Shown here: positions 24,713 through 36,140 of the stretch, in pieces
How the letters are laid out: each line of letters begins with the position of its first letter
How positions within the stretch are numbered: the first letter of the stretch is position 1
DNA from: Geosiphon pyriformis
Lineage: Eukaryota; Glomeromycota; Glomeromycetes; Archaeosporales; Geosiphonaceae
Assembly (NCBI GenBank): GCA_016748015.1
Contig: JAAOMT010000226.1
Span: 62,001 to 126,000, forward strand
DNA: 64,000 nt
Direction of reading: 5' to 3'
Made by a program: the position numbers and the translations under genes
Notes under the pieces: generated by a model
Databases searched by the model: none
Told to the model about the DNA's origin: nothing
What the model saw: the letters and a program-made list of their open reading frames with translations, nothing else

Positions 24713-25330
24713 TAGTTGTCTAATGTTTTGGATTTTTTCAATTTTAACTGGATTAGAAAAGATTCCATCTTTTGTAATAAAATGACCAAGAGACTGGATG
24801 AATTATTGTCCAAAGAAAAATATAATTAGGTTTATCTTAAAACCAGCATTTTTAAGAAGATTAAAAATCTTTTGCAAGTGTTTAAGGCATTCATCTTAGA
24901 TTTTTGAGTATATTATTATGTTATCCAAGTAGATTAGAACAAAGTTTTTTTTACTAATTCAAATACTTTGTTTATTAGGCATTGAAAGGTAAGAAAAGCA
25001 TTAGTGAGACCAAAAAACATAACTGTGAATTCATAAGTGCCATACTTGGTAATAAAAGCAGTTTTCTTTCTGCTTTCTAAATCTATTTCTACTTGCCAAA
25101 ATTCAGCAGTTAAGTCAATAATTGAGAAAAAAACAGCACCATTAAATTTGTTTAACATTGTATCAATCTTGGGAAGTAAATATATGTCTTTTATAGTAAT
25201 AATATTTAATTGGCAATAATTAACACAAAAGCATAGAGTTTCATCTTTTTTGAATACCACTACAACTGAAAAAGCCCATTTACTTTTGGTTTTTTGTATA
25301 AATTTAAGATTTTTCATTTAGTTTATCTCT
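24713..25330 (-). pseudogene. pol: Reverse transcriptase remnant of element B
   Basis: Open from 25317 to 24934, with Trp residues intact where element A has stops (SKWAF, EFWQVEI). Motifs: FCVNYCQLN, KIDTMLNKF, FSIIDLTAEFWQ, YEFTVMFFGLTNAFLTFQ. The catalytic box at 24931-24920 reads YLDN, the same replacement as in element A. Confidence 0.88.
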
Positions 25331-26720
25331 TTCTTAATGAAATTATTATTGTGTCAATTGAATTGATAAAACTTCAAATAGATGGGACAAGTTTCTTTGA
25401 TGGTAATAATATGTTGTATTACATGAGTTTATTCAGAAGTATTACTTTTTTTTGAGATAACTGGACTATTTCTAGCCAATAAATTTTCAATGTCTACTTT
25501 TTTTTCTTCAGAAAAGAGTTCTCTTTGTTTTATAATAAGAGATTGAATCTTAGGTGATTTATTCTTAAAAAACTTCTGTATTTCTTTTAATTCTTTTCTG
25601 AGTATCAAACTAATTGGCTTCTAATCTTTATAATAGATTAGACAGGACTTGTATTTATTACTAGGAGAATACAAAAATTTATTGCACCAGCACCAGACAT
25701 AAAAACCATATTACTAATAATTGTATTTGGTTTTCTTGCTAGGTTTTTTGTCAAAGATTCTTTTGAATATGTCATAGTAAGACCAGCAGATTAGCTTGCC
25801 ATTTACAATAATTTTTTTTCTGTCAGCTTTGATATTATCTAGTGGTTTGCTATTATTAATAAAGATAGTATAAGCAAGTTCAGCAGTTTTTTTTTTGTTC
25901 TTTTTGATCTTTTTTTTTATTGCTTTTTTTATTATCTGATTTATCTAATTGATTATTTTTTTAATTCTGCTTGAATACTAAAGGAGTTGTTCAATAACAA
26001 TACTTAACCACAATAAGTTTTTTATCACATCTGATAGTTAGTTTACAAAGTTTATAGTTAAACAAAACTTTTGTCTTTTTGAGCCATTTATTGTTAAAAA
26101 TTATGGTGTACTTTTTAGCTTTAGATATTTCCATATCAGTTTCAATGCTAATGCTATTAATGTAAACAAAAACAGCTTTGGCAATACCAAGTCTTTTTTT
26201 TTTGTTATTATGTACATTGGTCATAAATCTAATTAAGAATCATTAATCTTTCTACCAATAACTTTCAAGAAATGTTTGACAATGATGCTTACAGAAAATT
26301 TACTGTTTAGAATTAGGTTAATAAAATAACCAGTCACTTAAACTTTGCAAATTAAAGAAATAACATTACTATTGTCAGCAAGTCCAGTTTGTCAAGAACA
26401 TTTATTGATTTTTGATGTCTTTTTCTTTGGAATTAAGAATTTGCAAAATTTTTTTCTAAACTGTAGATGAGTTATTAATTGGCCAAAGATAATGTAAATT
26501 GGAGTTTTCATAAGATTTTTGACAATAAAATAGGGACCAGATTTTTGTACTATTTCTGAAGATTTCAATTTTGGAAAATTCTTAAAAACTTTAGCTTTTG
26601 GTAGTTCATTGTTATTAGCAGTTAATGTGAATGCTTTGGTTAGGTTCAGAATAAAATCAATTTTGGCTTTCTTTATTTTTCTTGTTAATTCAGAGGTGTT
26701 GATTGCTAGTTTATCCATGT
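25331..26720 (-). pseudogene. Protease and linker region of element B
   Basis: Two open pieces. One, 26718-26392, includes ELTRKIKKAKIDFIL and IYIIFGQLITHLQFRKKF. The other, 26224-25991, resembles the second half of a retropepsin (GIAKAVFVYINSISIETDME then NKWLKKTKVLFNYKLCKL, which corresponds to the usual GNDWLxKxxAxLDY). The D-T-G turn between them is degraded. The linker toward the reverse transcriptase (25.3-25.9 kb) is full of stops. Confidence 0.65.
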
Positions 26721-28167
26721 TATGGTTATTGTTAGTTAGATTAAAAACATAAAAGAGATTTTTTTCTGGTTGGCTTGCACTCTTACTCTTTGAAGATGCA
26801 CTTACTAGTTTAAAGATTAATAAACAGTGGTTTCAATTAAAAAATTCTCTTCAAAGAAATTAATGTTGACATAATTGGGTTTTTGATTGGAAACATTGTT
26901 ATTATTGGTTTTGTTGTTTTGATTATTATTATTTCTAGAAGCTAAAGAAGACAGAAGAGGATTGCTGTAATCTTTAAAAAAATGTCAGTTAATTTACAGT
27001 GATAACACACAAATGGGCCATAATTTTGTTGTCTTTGATAAAAAAAATTGCTGGGGCTGATTAAAATGGGATTCAAATTTGGGTCTTTGAGGTTGTTGAT
27101 TTTCTCTGACTGTTTGGGCTAAAAGCTCTAATAATCAAACAAGATTGGTTATGAATCTATTTATTAATTGTTTATTGAGATTTGAAGTCTGGCCAGCAAA
27201 AAAAGTAGTAGCCATTTAAGATGCAGAAGCAAAAACTGGAAGTATAAATCTTAAGTGCATTCTTTAGTTGTCTTCAATTTATTGGACAAGTTCAATGACC
27301 ATATCCATTGTGAGATTGTTTTTTAAGACCAGGAGAGACCAAAAAACATATGAAAAATTAGTTCTCAATCTTTTTGTAAAGGAATGAATTTTTTGTTTTT
27401 TTGTCCAGTTTTTTCTAAAGTCTATCTACTTGATTAACTTTTTGATTGCTTTAGCATATTTGGTTACAACTTTACCAGAATCTTGGATTTTTTTTTCTAA
27501 TTTTATGCACTATTTGGATATCAAGATAGAAGTTCTAAATTTTGTTTCAAACCAGATAGTAAAAAAAGTGTTGTTTTCTCCAGTATTTGTTAATGTTCAT
27601 CTAATAATTTTTTGTTAAGCATTGACATTGGTTTTTTGTAAAACCAAGTAACAAAAGAGCCTTAAAAGTAGCCACCAATGATTTGAAACTTGTATTCATT
27701 ATCATATTGGTTGGCTGTAACAGCTCTTTTAAAGTCATTCAATTATTCAATTAGATCTTGTGTATTATCTCTAAATAATAGTAATAGAGTGTTGTTTTTT
27801 CACTCTAAAGCAGTTTGTATACCCTAAAAGACAGCCAGGATGTTTGTTTGCATAGAGTTATTAGCTATTGGCTCAGAAGTAACTGTTTGTGTGGAATGTT
27901 TTGATTTGCTTAAGAAGAGATCAAAAACAGAAGCAGTTTGATAACTTTCTTCTTTTGTTTTAAAAAGAGTTTCAGCTAACTGGTAAACAGCAATTCAGAT
28001 GTAAATTTGGTGATTTAGATATTCGAAATTAGGAGACTGTTGTTCAAAGATTATAGAATATAAAAGCTAATTAATATTGTTGTTTCTTTTTTCAAAGTTG
28101 TTTTCAAGATAAGCTTGATCAAAGTAATAAATTGTATAGACTGTATAGATTTTAGCTGAATACTTAT
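26721..28167 (-). pseudogene. gag: gag remnant of element B, main part
   Basis: Matches gag of element A in reverse. A zinc-knuckle remnant lies near 27000-27040: the first Cys pair is kept (CYHC), but the His and last Cys are replaced. Capsid-like sequence is legible near 27.2-27.8 kb. It stops abruptly at 28167, where the LTR of element C starts. The missing N-terminal part is found at 38155-38330. Confidence 0.7.
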
Positions 28168-29053
28168 TGTTACTTATAAAATATAGGAATTATATATTAG
28201 TACATAAATTAGTCAATTAAAATAAGATATAATAAAAGTGAAATTTCAGAATTCTTCTCAGAGAAATTGCAAGATTCCAGAATTACAGAATTATAATATG
28301 AAAAATTGCAGGATTTCAGAATTCCAAGATTCTTCTCAAAGAATTACAGGATTCCTGGCTAGAGAATTAAGGAATTCAAGAAATCTTATATAACGAAATT
28401 TATGTATATATAGCAGTAGCATTAAAAACAGAAAGAACAGAATCCCTAATAAGAATTCTTAGTTTAGAACTTCCAGTTTCAATTTCCTTATCCATCTCTT
28501 TATGTAATAGTATTCTATAACTTAAAGTAAAAACATCAAACATTAATAAAAATACTATTATTATCACAATTCATTTTTTTACTATTAACAATTTATGTTG
28601 ATACTTGCCAATATTTAATTACATTGGATCAATAGCTCTTAATTATGGCTATTAATAAAATACTAACTTTTTTGTGTCTTGGCTTATTTTATTTTTTTTA
28701 TTTTATTTTTTTTATTGTTATTTACTAATTAATTTGAGGGATTAAGCACTAATTAAATTGATGTCAAGAATTATCTGGTTAAAGAACTCAAATGAAGGAT
28801 ATAAAGTTACAAAATTTAAGAATAGCTTACCAGAAAAACATGACTGCCAGAATAAACTGGTCTCTATGTTGAAAACAGAAATTAGATAGAATTACAATTC
28901 TAGAAGTATTTAAATCTCTGTTTATTATACAAAAAGCTTAACCAAAATCTTCAGATCCTAAAAACTTTTAAATATTAACAATCAAATCAGCTATTGAGCA
29001 CCAAGTTACAGATTTGTTATTTGTTTCCAGACTCCAAATAATCATCTGTAACA
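28168..29053 (+). repeat. 5' LTR of element C
   Basis: 886 bp. The part before the TATA-like GTATATATAGCAG (about 28402) has sub-repeats with AGAATTC, CCAGAATT and AATTGCAGGAT motifs (28245-28395), the reverse complement of the TTCTGGAA units in the solo LTR at 3846-4705. A T-rich tract lies near 28.69 kb. LTR end GTAACA at 29053. Confidence 0.9.
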
Positions 29054-29055
29054 TT

Positions 29056-29064
29056 TGGTGCTCC
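29056..29064 (+). other. Primer-binding-site candidate of element C
   Basis: TGGTGCTCC starts two bases after the LTR end. It would pair with a tRNA 3' end (..GGAGCACCA). Elements A and B have TAGTGCTY a few bases inside their 5' LTRs, suggesting the same primer tRNA with the first G mutated. The tRNA itself is not identified. Confidence 0.5.
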
Positions 29065-29189
29065 CTGTGAAGTATAATTTTACAGAGAACCAGCACCAAC
29101 AATAACCATTCAAAAATAGCAGAATCAAAAAAAAGAGGAACAAACCATCTAGGATTTGCCAAATCTTTATTTCAATACTACTGTTAACA

Positions 29190-30830
29190 TTTGGAATTAA
29201 TTAACAATTAACTATTAGCAGAATTAGCCTTCAACTTTTATGTCAACAAAAGAATTAAATATTTTTTAGGAGAACTAATGAATACAGAATCAGCAAGAAG
29301 AAATTTTTACAACAAATTAATTCAATACACCAGCTTACTATTAAACTACAATTTCGCACTAATCATTACTAAAATCAACAAAGAAATTGAAAATTACATC
29401 CAATAAACATTTTCTATTACTTACACAGAAAAAAACAAAAAAAACCTACAAATACCAGCAGAAATTCCAAAGCAAATACAATTGCTTACTTGAAAGAAAC
29501 AGAGAGTTGATTTATCAACTAATTCATTATACTATCACATACTTGGAAATACTATCAATATAACATCAACAAATGTATTCACAACAAAAACAAAAACACT
29601 ATTAAACAGAATTCTATTTCAAAATAAACAAAAAAAAGCAAAGTTATTAAGAATCTATAACAATTATTTTGAAGAATTTAAATCATAATTTTCAATACTA
29701 TCAGAATTTTGATTACTACCATCTTAACCAAATTTCGGAACTGCTAGTCTGTGGAAAATAATAAAATCAAAAGAAAAAGAAGACAAAGATCAGAAATTTA
29801 ATTATCAAAATCTGATTCTGAAAAATCCAGATTTACAAACCCTGATTGTTCAAACTCAGCAAAACCCAAACAATCTAAACTCCAATCTTATTGTACCCTA
29901 AAACTTACTTCTAGTAATTATAATAGACTCATCAGTACCAATTACTGAACAGCAACAATAACAGCTATAACCACCATCTCAGCAACAACTTCAACAGCAA
30001 TCACAATTACAACAACAATAACAATTACTATTAGTATTAATAGCATATACACTAATTACAAAACTTGAGAAATTTATTGGCAAGGAGGATGACACTTAAA
30101 ATTGGCTTAATGACATAGAAAAAGCCATTGCAGTTAATAAATAAGATAATGCCAGAGCACTATAAGCAATTCCATACTTTCTTTAAGATACTGCTGACTC
30201 TTTGTATCAAAGCTTAATTCAGAAGCCCCAAGACTTCAATGTGTTTAAACTGGAATTTCTAAGATACTTTAGTAATAATAACAGCATTAATTACTTAGCA
30301 AATACTTTTACAACTATTAAACAAGAAGACATTGAAGCAGTCACTACTTATTTAGGATGCTTCCACAGAATTTTGTGCCAAATACAAACAATTGATATAA
30401 ATTACTTTACAGCATTACAGATTTTGAACCAGTTCATCTGTGGACTATGCAGTAATATCCTCCAGTGAGTATATCCAATACACTTACAAACTCTTCAAGA
30501 CACAGTTACCAATGCCCAAGATTTTAAATTGGCTAAGCTGGAAGCTAACCATGTCCAAGCCATTAATCTAATAATGAATAGATCATCTGAATTGGACTCC
30601 AAATTAAAACAATTTAGTAATTCAATTAATCAAAAATTAGAGAGATACTTAGCTAATAATCAGACAATTTATTAACTACTACAATATTATAATCCAGGAA
30701 ACTTGAATAATTTCCAAAATTAACCACATATATTATTATCATTTAATTAACTAAAGCAACAAAAGATGCATGATTGCTATTACTATGGTAAACAAGAATA
30801 TTTGCAATTTGAATGTTGTAAATAATTAAA
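29190..30830 (+). pseudogene. gag: gag remnant of element C
   Basis: N-terminal part 29190-29900, then a poly-Gln stretch at about 29950-30060 in which TAA codons are interspersed among CAA/CAG. A capsid-like core follows at 30060-30660, open at 30202-30468 (FKLEFLRYFSNNNSINYLAN; AVTTYLGCFHRILCQ). The zinc knuckle at 30775-30816 reads C-x2-Y-x4-Y-x4-C, so the second Cys and the His have both become Tyr (TGT to TAT, CAC to TAC type changes). No open frame spans the gene. Confidence 0.78.
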
Positions 30831-31359
30831 TGATTAATAATCAGGAAATCAGTATTGAAACCCCAATTGCCAATTTTAAACTCAAAATTACATTAATAAT
30901 CAATCATTTAAACAATATTAACCTTAACCCTATTATTTACAAATAATATAGCAACCAATATATGTACCTTCAATTTATCAAACTTTAGCCCTAGTTATTT
31001 ATAAACTGTAGTCACAAATAATCTATTAATTCCAAATTTAATTATTACCACAAAACTCTGCTCAAATATCATCCAGAAACCAAAGACCAAAAATCATTCA
31101 CATACAGCAAAATTGAAGATCAGCAATAATAATGTACTAATTGATCCCCAGTTTATCAAGTCAGCTATCAAGATTTTACCAGTGAAGTTTAAGTACTAAA
31201 TACAATCAGAACTCGAATTTCTAGAACTATTTAAATCTCTTGGTTACTTCAAAAGATGTCTGATCTAACAAACTGAAAACTGATCAGAAACAAACACTTA
31301 CCAACAACATTCTATCTATAACCATCACAGAAGACAAATCTCTTACTGCAATATTTTTT

Positions 31360-31840
31360 TTTGAAATAAAAATGCTATTCAAAACATTATTATTTAGTAA
31401 AGCCATTCTAAACACCAAACTTATTACCATCATGTATACTGATGCCAAAGTTGATAATCAATTCATTAAACTAATCCCTAATAGTGGGTCAGCAGGCAGT
31501 ATTATTACCTGAAAACTCATAGACCAATTAGATTGTTGAGTTAATTATACTGCAAGTGCCAGAATCATTACAGCCAATAGAATAACCAAAACTTTTATTG
31601 GCAAAATTGACAACTTTCTATTTGAAATCAATGGCATCATTATGCTTATCAAAGTATTAGTAATGGAAACCACTCAGTATCAAGCATTAGTTGGCAACAA
31701 CTGGCTGTTCAAAACCAATACAGTACTCAATTAGACCATATAGAAACTTTAGTTCAGCCAAAATAATCAGCATACACAAGTACTAGCAATCTGTGGACAC
31801 TTTAAAAACCTCATATCAGCACTACTAATAGAATTCAAGG
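31360..31840 (+). pseudogene. Protease remnant of element C
   Basis: The retropepsin-like frame contains ILNTKLITIMYTDAKVDNQF, then NSGSAGSIIT near 31477, where DSGSAGSI is the expected active-site loop (Asp to Asn), and later LVGNNWLFKTN, the usual hydrophobic end motif. Trp and Gln positions carry stops. Confidence 0.65.
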
Positions 31841-32059
31841 AAAAAAAAAAGAAACCTACCTGAGAAGCCTACCAAGTTTTGTGAGCTGACACCAACCACA
31901 ATGAATTACTACCAATACTCTCTTGGGACAACAAGGGAAAAGAGAAAGAAGAAAACACCACCACTAGTGAAACCACTAAAAACTGGGAAAAGTCATACTT
32001 AACTGACATCAAACCAGAATCTTCTTATATTCTACTCAAATATAAGAATTACAAGAAAA

Positions 32060-32352
32060 AGCTTTCCTTTATGAAAGCTTGAATTGCACCTGATGAAAAT
32101 TACTGGACTAAAACTTATTATTACTGCAAACTGTGCCATAAAAAATGCTATAATTACCCAAAAAAACAAGGCAAATAAGACAACAAACCATGTCTTGCTT
32201 GTGAAAAACCACTACTTGACAAGAGAATATGAAACAACATTCCTGGATAAGGAGGAATGTGCAACATTTTGTGTTAATACACAATCCTCATAAGCAACTG
32301 GATGAGTTACAAGACACCTATTAACACAATCTGGAATTAAACAATATCTTGT
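32060..32352 (+). pseudogene. Cys-rich module of element C
   Basis: The frame before and in 32084-32293 encodes YYYCKLCHKKCYNYPKK, followed after a stop by PCLACEKPLL, giving C-x2-C-x3-C and C-x2-C pairs that could bind zinc. A strongly decayed but alignable copy is in element G around 41190-41310, so the module belongs to the family. Role unknown; it lies between protease and dUTPase. Confidence 0.5.
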
Positions 32353-33400
32353 TTGGACAGTTATTCACATGACAAAAACAAAATCTGGAACATAACAAAT
32401 GCCAAAGTAGAAGGTGTTTTACTCAGTGAAATTCTGAAAATAAAGAATAATCTATCAGAACCATTTAACATTATTTTTATTTCCAATTCAGACACATTTC
32501 TTGAAATTAAAGCAGGTCCAAAGAAATTTCATAAACATTACCAAAATTTAGCACTTACTAGAGAAAAACAAGAGCAGCATTTAGAACAGCTAAATACAAA
32601 ACTGTGTAGACATTGCCTAATTTCCAGTGACTTTGAATATTGTAATGATTGTGATATTGTTTACAATTCATCTTTATGCATGATTTACACAATCCCAAAA
32701 GAAGACAAACCAATTAGCAGTTGTGCCACTAAATCAAAATTATCATTCAATTTTAATTTAAACTTCAATGACAATAATGATAACAATAGTTCCAGCTCTA
32801 TTCAAAATGGCAATAACAACAGTAATGATTCAAACTCCAATTTAAACTCTAAACAATATATCACACTCTCTGATTTTTCAAAGAAGCAAGAACTCAAATG
32901 GTTTAATAATAATAATAAAAATATTATGTCAGAATGTATGTATGATACTAATATAAGATTTGATTTAAAATATTTAGGAAAAAATGTCATTAAATTGGAA
33001 CCACATCTGTATACATGTATTGATCTGAAAATAGCACTAGAAATTCTAGCAACAACCATGGTTCACTTAGTATTTAGATCTAGTTTGGCAAAGAAAAGAA
33101 TCAATATAAAAGAAAAAATAATTGATGTAAAATATGTAGAAAATATTATTACAATGTTACAAAATGATTCAAAAAAACCATATATCATTGAACCCAATGA
33201 AAAAATAGCATAGACAATATTTTTACCTTTAATTAAAATAGCTCAACTAGTATTAGTGAGAAATAGAAAGGAATTAAAAATAACAGCAAGAGAAATAAGT
33301 AGATTCAGATCTATGGGTAGAATAGACATATCAATTAATATAGCAGAGGAAGAAGTTATTGACAAGAAAAAAATTATCTCCACTTATTAATCAATTTCTA
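32353..33400 (+). pseudogene. Zinc-ribbon plus dUTPase domain of element C
   Basis: 286 codons are open from 32353 to a TAG at 33211-33213, and the same frame continues beyond it. Residues 85-100 hold C-x2-C ... C-x2-C, a zinc-ribbon-like pair. An Asn/Ser-rich linker follows (about 130-165), then a trimeric dUTPase fold. Motif 1 is decayed (TNIRFDL, normally xDxGxDL), motif 2 is RSSLAKK (242-248), motif 3 is IIDVKYVENI with the catalytic Asp258 and Tyr261 kept. Motif 4 is broken by the TAG at the expected Gln of IAQ. Motif 5 at 33301-33321 reads RFRSMGR where GFGSTGR is usual. dUTPases convert dUTP to dUMP and limit uracil in cDNA. Known in some retroviruses; here it sits between protease and reverse transcriptase. 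Confidence 0.88.
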
Positions 33401-34700
33401 TTTTATTATATAACCAATATTTAGTAGTTATAAAAAAGAAAGTAAGAAATCAGCCCCAGATTTTTAAAGCAGAACCAACTATTTGTGAATCAGAAAAGAT
33501 TGGAATTACTAATCTCTACATATTAGCCAAGAACCATAAACACATTAAAATTTCCATCCATAATACAACTGGAAACATTATTGAGATACCAAATGGAACT
33601 ATCATTGGATACTTAAACACTGAAATTTAAAACCAATTACCAAATACCATTCCAGATTTTTCACAACTTTGCAAATATGTAAATATTATATTACAAACAA
33701 TATACAAATGAGAGAAGTGCTATTTGCTCCAACCAGAACAATTGGAACAAATAAACTTAGAAAACTTAGACTCACTTCAATGAATGCAGCTCAAGATATT
33801 ACTTAACAATTTCACTGATATTTTTGCCAGTGAAAATGAGTTTGGCAGAACTGATATCATCTAACATCAAATTAAAACTAGAGATGCAATGTCAATAAAA
33901 CAATAAGCATACTGAATATCATCAGCAAGTTATAAAATCATCCAACAAGAAATCAACCAGATGTTATACAATAGGTTAATTCAATTATTAATAAGTTCAT
34001 GATTATCACCAGTGGTATTAGTTTGTAAAAAAAATGAAAAAATACACTTTTGTATAGACTATAGAAAACTTAATAGTGTCATTTATGGAGACAGCTATTC
34101 AACTCTATAAATTCAAGAATTGTTCAATGCTTTTGGAGGAAAAAAATGGTTCTCTACTTTAAATTTGAACAGTGGTTACTGACAAGTAGCCATAAAACCA
34201 AAAGACAAAAAAAAGACTGTTTTTACAACCAGAGAAAGGAATTTTGAGTTTAAAGTAATGCTATTTGGCTTAACCAATGCTTCAGCCACTTTTTAATGGC
34301 TAATAGAAATTGTTTACACTGGACTATTATAGAAATCAATAGTCATATACTTAAATAATATAAATGTATTCTTAAAAACATTTAATAATTATCTTCATTA
34401 TTTCTAACAAGTGTTTGAAGATTAAGGAAAGCTAGATTAAAACTAAATGCAAACAAATATTTCTTTGGAAAAACAAAACTAAAATTCTTGGAACATATTA
34501 TAAGCAAAAATGACATTAAGACAGATTTAAATAAGATTAAGATCATTAAGAACTTTTTAGTACCAACAAATTTTATAGAATTAAGAACATTTTTGGAATT
34601 CACTGGATATTACTGTCACTTTATCCAGAATTTCTCCAAACTGGCTCAACTACTTCATCAGCTCAAGCCAAAAATGTGAAATATAAATGGACAGAAACTT
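33401..34700 (+). pseudogene. pol: Reverse transcriptase remnant of element C
   Basis: The frame after dUTPase has a linker with CYLLQPEQLEQINLENLDSLQ and NNFTDIFASENEFGRTDI (the usual pre-RT region). RT motifs follow: SPVVLVCKKNEKIHFCIDYRKL near 34010, FSTLNLNSGY near 34152, EFKVMLFGLTNASATF near 34248, and the catalytic box at 34348-34359 reading YLNN instead of YLDD. Then LEFTGYYCHFIQNFSKLAQLL at 34594. Stops replace Trp and Gln, and both metal-binding Asp are Asn or missing. Confidence 0.87.
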
Positions 34701-35170
34701 AACAAAAAGCTTTTGATATTTTAAAAAAAAAGCTCATTCAAACACCAATACTAATCTATTCAGATTACAGCAAGCCATTTATCATCACTACTGATACATT
34801 TAATTAAGCATTAAGAGCAGTATTATCTTGAAAAGAACTGGATAGATAAGAATATCCAGTAGTATACATTAGCTGAAGTTTGAGTTCAGCTGAAAAAAAC
34901 TATAAAATACCAACACTAGAATATTTAGCTATTTATTGAGCAGTCATCAAATAGAAAAAGTATTTAAGCCAAAAATTTAAAGTATACACTGATTACAAAG
35001 GATTGACATCAATTCAAAAACAAAAATTTGGAGATAACTGCCATGCTAAATAGAAAATAAAACTTTTACTATTCAAATATACTGTACATTATAAAAAAGG
35101 AAAAGAAAATAGAAATGTCAACAGTTTGTTGTGAATGAAACAAATCTAAGAATATTTTAAATCCAAAAAT
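34701..35170 (+). pseudogene. RNase H remnant of element C
   Basis: Legible: AFDILKKKLIQTPILIYSDY, FIITTDTFN (the TDAS position, Asp kept), VVYIS, SAEKNYKIPTLEYLAIY, and VYTDYKGLTSI (TDHKxL position). Ty3/gypsy RNase H with several stops. Confidence 0.78.
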
Positions 35171-35329
35171 ATAACAAAAAATGAACACACAAAAATATCA
35201 ACAACTCCAATACTATATTAATACTTAGCAGTTTAAGGAAAAATTATCTCAAAAAAAATGAAACAACATAAAACAACAATCAAAGTATTTTATTACTCAC
35301 CAAAATATACTATATCAAAAGAACAGAAA

Positions 35330-36140
35330 AGATCCAGATTAATTACTTAGGGTAATTACAAAACCAAAAAAAAAATAATACTATACAACATGCACTTAGA
35401 TCTGACAGCAAGACACTTTTATAAAGAAGCAACCATGAAAAAAATTAAAAAGAGATATTATTGGTTATTAATATATTTAAACATCATTCAATATGTTCAA
35501 AATTGTGATATTTGTTAGAGAAAAGAAAGAACAAGACCCAATGAACCATTAAGACCAATCAAAGTGGAACAACTATTTGATAGAATTAGAATTGACTTAG
35601 TTAAACCATTAACAATAACCAATAAAGACAATTATTATATAGCAGTAGCCATAAATTATCTCACAAAATAGCCAAAGGTAAAAGCAATTTAAAAAGCAAA
35701 TACAGAATTCATAGCCAAATTCGTTCATTAAGATTTGATTTGTTAACACAAATGTTCAAAAAAATTACTATCAGATTAAGGAATGTATTTTGTAAACAGA
35801 ACATTAACAAAACTAAGCCAAAAATTTAGAATTAAAAGACTATTATTATCATTATACTATCCACAAACAAACAGTTTAGTGAAAAAATTTAACAGAACAT
35901 TGTGTAAAGCAATCACCAAAATCAGTCAAAAAAACCAGAATAAATGGAATTTGTTTATATTATTAATACTATTTGCTTATCGGATAATAAAGCAAGATAT
36001 CATACAAGCAACATTATTTAAACTTGTTTATAGTAGAACAGCAACATTATCAGTTGAGATAAACATTAACACATATCCAATAAAACTAATAACAGAAGCC
36101 AATTTACAAAAAACATTGCTGAAAAAACATATAAACTAAT
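35330..36140 (+). pseudogene. int: Integrase remnant of element C
   Basis: Zinc domain: MHLDLTARHFYKEA (35391) and CDICQRKERTRPNEPL near 35508 with stops. DDE core: RIRIDLV (Asp at 35594-35596), LLSDQGMYFVN (Asp at 35774-35776), and LVKKFNRTLCKAI, where the catalytic Glu is replaced by Lys (35882-35884, GAA/GAG to AAA). The open part is 35783-36139. It is dead by this change as well as by stops. Confidence 0.85.

Larger units (their letters stand above)
21434..28167 (-). mobile_element. Element B, 3' portion (Ty3/gypsy-like, family of A)
   Basis: Minus-strand element. Its 3' LTR is 21434-22174, followed upward by the C-terminal extension, integrase, RNase H, reverse transcriptase, protease region and gag to 28167. 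There element C interrupts it inside gag. Its 5' remainder continues at 38155-39073. Domain order and sequence match element A, but B keeps the integrase that A has lost. All frames are broken. Confidence 0.9.

Noticed and set aside
29950-33213. Alternative genetic code with TAA/TAG read as Gln
   Set aside because: Stops also fall at Trp codons (TGA and TAG), Asp, Cys and Gly positions are damaged in the same style, and the intact membrane-protein gene uses TAG as its proper end.
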